Shown here one piece after another: positions 63,181 through 64,000 of a stretch of DNA of 64,000 bases. The notes beneath the pieces are model-generated. The model ran no database searches. It saw nothing but the letters and a program-made list of their open reading frames with translations, and was not told the origin of the DNA. The stretch's first letter is position 1. Every line of letters starts with the position of its first letter. The stretch covers positions 4,588,001 through 4,652,000 of the forward strand of contig NZ_CP110001.1 in NCBI RefSeq assembly GCF_025947185.1, given 5' to 3'. This stretch comes from Flavobacterium sp. N2038 (GTDB taxonomy: Bacteria; Bacteroidota; Bacteroidia; Flavobacteriales; Flavobacteriaceae). Position numbers and translations under genes: made by a program.

Positions 63181-64000
63181 TTAGTTCCTTGGTGATTTTC
63201 TTTTTTCAGCTTTAGAACCTACTCTAGACATTGCACATCTGAAACCAATGTAATCAGTTGCCATATCCTGAGGGAAATATCTTCTTTGAGCCGGATCTAA
63301 CCAATATGCTCTGTCTCTCCAAGAACCTCCTTTGTAAACTCTTACTTTATCATCGATTAAAGTTGTACGTTTACTAGAGTTATCATATTTTCTGATCATT
63401 TTTCCTAAACTGTCAGTTGTAACATTATGTTTAGGAGAATTGTACATTGCCTGATCTGCTTTTGGACCTGACTCTGAATCTCCGAAGTCAAAATATCTAG
63501 AAGATTGTTTATCACCATCTCTGTAGTTGATATTATCACTTTGACTAAAGTTTTGTCTTAAATATGTTTCTTGTTCATCAACAGGTATCTGAGCAATTTC
63601 ACCTGGAAGGTTTCTTGCAATCACTTTACCGTTGCTTAAAGTATCGTATTTAATGTTAGCTGTAGAAACGATTTCAATTTTACCGTCTTTACCAATTTTA
63701 TTTTTAGCATATTGATTTCCTCTATAGTAGTTAAAATCATTTGCTTCGTTATCAATAATAGGTCTGTAAACATCGGCAACCCATTCTGCAACGTTACCAG
63801 CCATATCGTATAATCCGAAATCGTTTGGTGCGTAGCTTTTTACAGAGTTTGTGATATCTGCTCCATCATCAGACCAGCCCGCAATTCCACCGTAATCACC
63901 GTTTCCTTGTTTAAAGTTAGCCAATTGATCTCCTTTGTTTTTACGTTTTGACGAACGAGTATAATCTCCGGACCAAGGATATTTCTTTTGTCCTTTGTAG
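63181..64000 (-). CDS. gldJ: gliding motility lipoprotein GldJ, C-terminal part
   Basis: Frame runs off the right edge, so only about the last 273 residues are present; a TTG at 63924 is internal, since the upstream codons (YPWSGDYTRSSKRKNKGDQL) continue the protein. SUMF1/FGE-like fold: NDFGLYDMAGNVAEWVADVY and the end block YKGGSWRDRAYWLDPAQRRY followed by YIGFRCAM. The long insert between them (NYYRGNQYAKNKIGKDGKIE to KADQAMYNSPKHN) is typical of GldJ. It is required for gliding and type IX secretion in F. johnsoniae. Confidence 0.88.
   Translation of the reverse strand, partial: YKGQKKYPWSGDYTRSSKRKNKGDQLANFKQGNGDYGGIAGWSDDGADITNSVKSYAPNDFGLYDMAGNVAEWVADVYRPIIDNEANDFNYYRGNQYAKNKIGKDGKIEIVSTANIKYDTLSNGKVIARNLPGEIAQIPVDEQETYLRQNFSQSDNINYRDGDKQSSRYFDFGDSESGPKADQAMYNSPKHNVTTDSLGKMIRKYDNSSKRTTLIDDKVRVYKGGSWRDRAYWLDPAQRRYFPQDMATDYIGFRCAMSRVGSKAEKRKSPRN

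Noticed and set aside
63901..63924. TTG at 63924 as the start of gldJ
   Set aside because: The frame stays open to the window edge with typical GldJ residues, so the TTG encodes an internal Leu.

Overview
The window is a chromosomal segment of a Flavobacterium-like member of the Bacteroidota. The evidence is the AT-rich DNA, the many matches to the Bacteroidota -7 promoter element TAnnTTTG, SusC/SusD proteins, a GldJ gliding lipoprotein, a group II GGGP synthase and the many short palindromic intergenic repeats typical of the genus. No rRNA, tRNA, CRISPR array, transposase or prophage gene was seen. Family names below come from reading the translated sequence by eye. No database search was run.

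Layout. 1-6696: the 5' part of an M3 peptidase gene, a TraB/GumN-like exported protein, a queuosine-precursor transporter, a lipoprotein and a 3-methyladenine glycosylase. 6774-14365: a thiamine biosynthesis operon (thiS, thiC, a TenI/ThiE paralogue, thiD, thiE, thiG, thiH, thiF) headed by a TPP riboswitch. A GxxExxY gene bounded by inverted repeats interrupts it between thiG and thiH. 14362-20125: housekeeping genes (MOSC, aat, DUF3127, flavin reductase, histidine kinase, HIT, greA) and a Rieske-like lipoprotein. 20186-26534: a TonB receptor under a second TPP riboswitch, then arfB, a NadR-like kinase/DUF4301 fusion, a PnuC-type transporter and GGGP synthase. The TPP-controlled receptor, and possibly the PnuC protein, may take up thiamine and so complement the biosynthetic operon.

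26589-27988: a cysteine-free Crp/Fnr regulator, a perfect palindromic operator, a small membrane protein and a group III truncated haemoglobin, which look like an oxygen or nitric-oxide response unit. 28080-36498: Sfp-type transferase, a triplicated repeat, ahcY, a patatin with an outer-membrane barrel, small unknown genes, an SMR exporter, and a Fic protein whose start codon overlaps a perfect palindrome. 36614-39406: an alkylation-repair island (AraC/Ogt fusion, 2OG-Fe(II) oxygenase, stand-alone Ada metal domain, AlkB) with nested repeats. 39415-43266: YjbR, a NrtR-like Nudix regulator, a small unknown protein and a DUF3857/transglutaminase protein.

43306-61743: a polysaccharide utilisation locus with susC (frameshifted), susD, two GH30, two GH3, one GH5 and an EEP-family protein. 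It faces a divergent membrane sensor carrying a LuxR-type HTH. The enzyme set suggests a beta-glucan, possibly with beta-1,6 links. 61779-64000: murF and the 3' part of gldJ.
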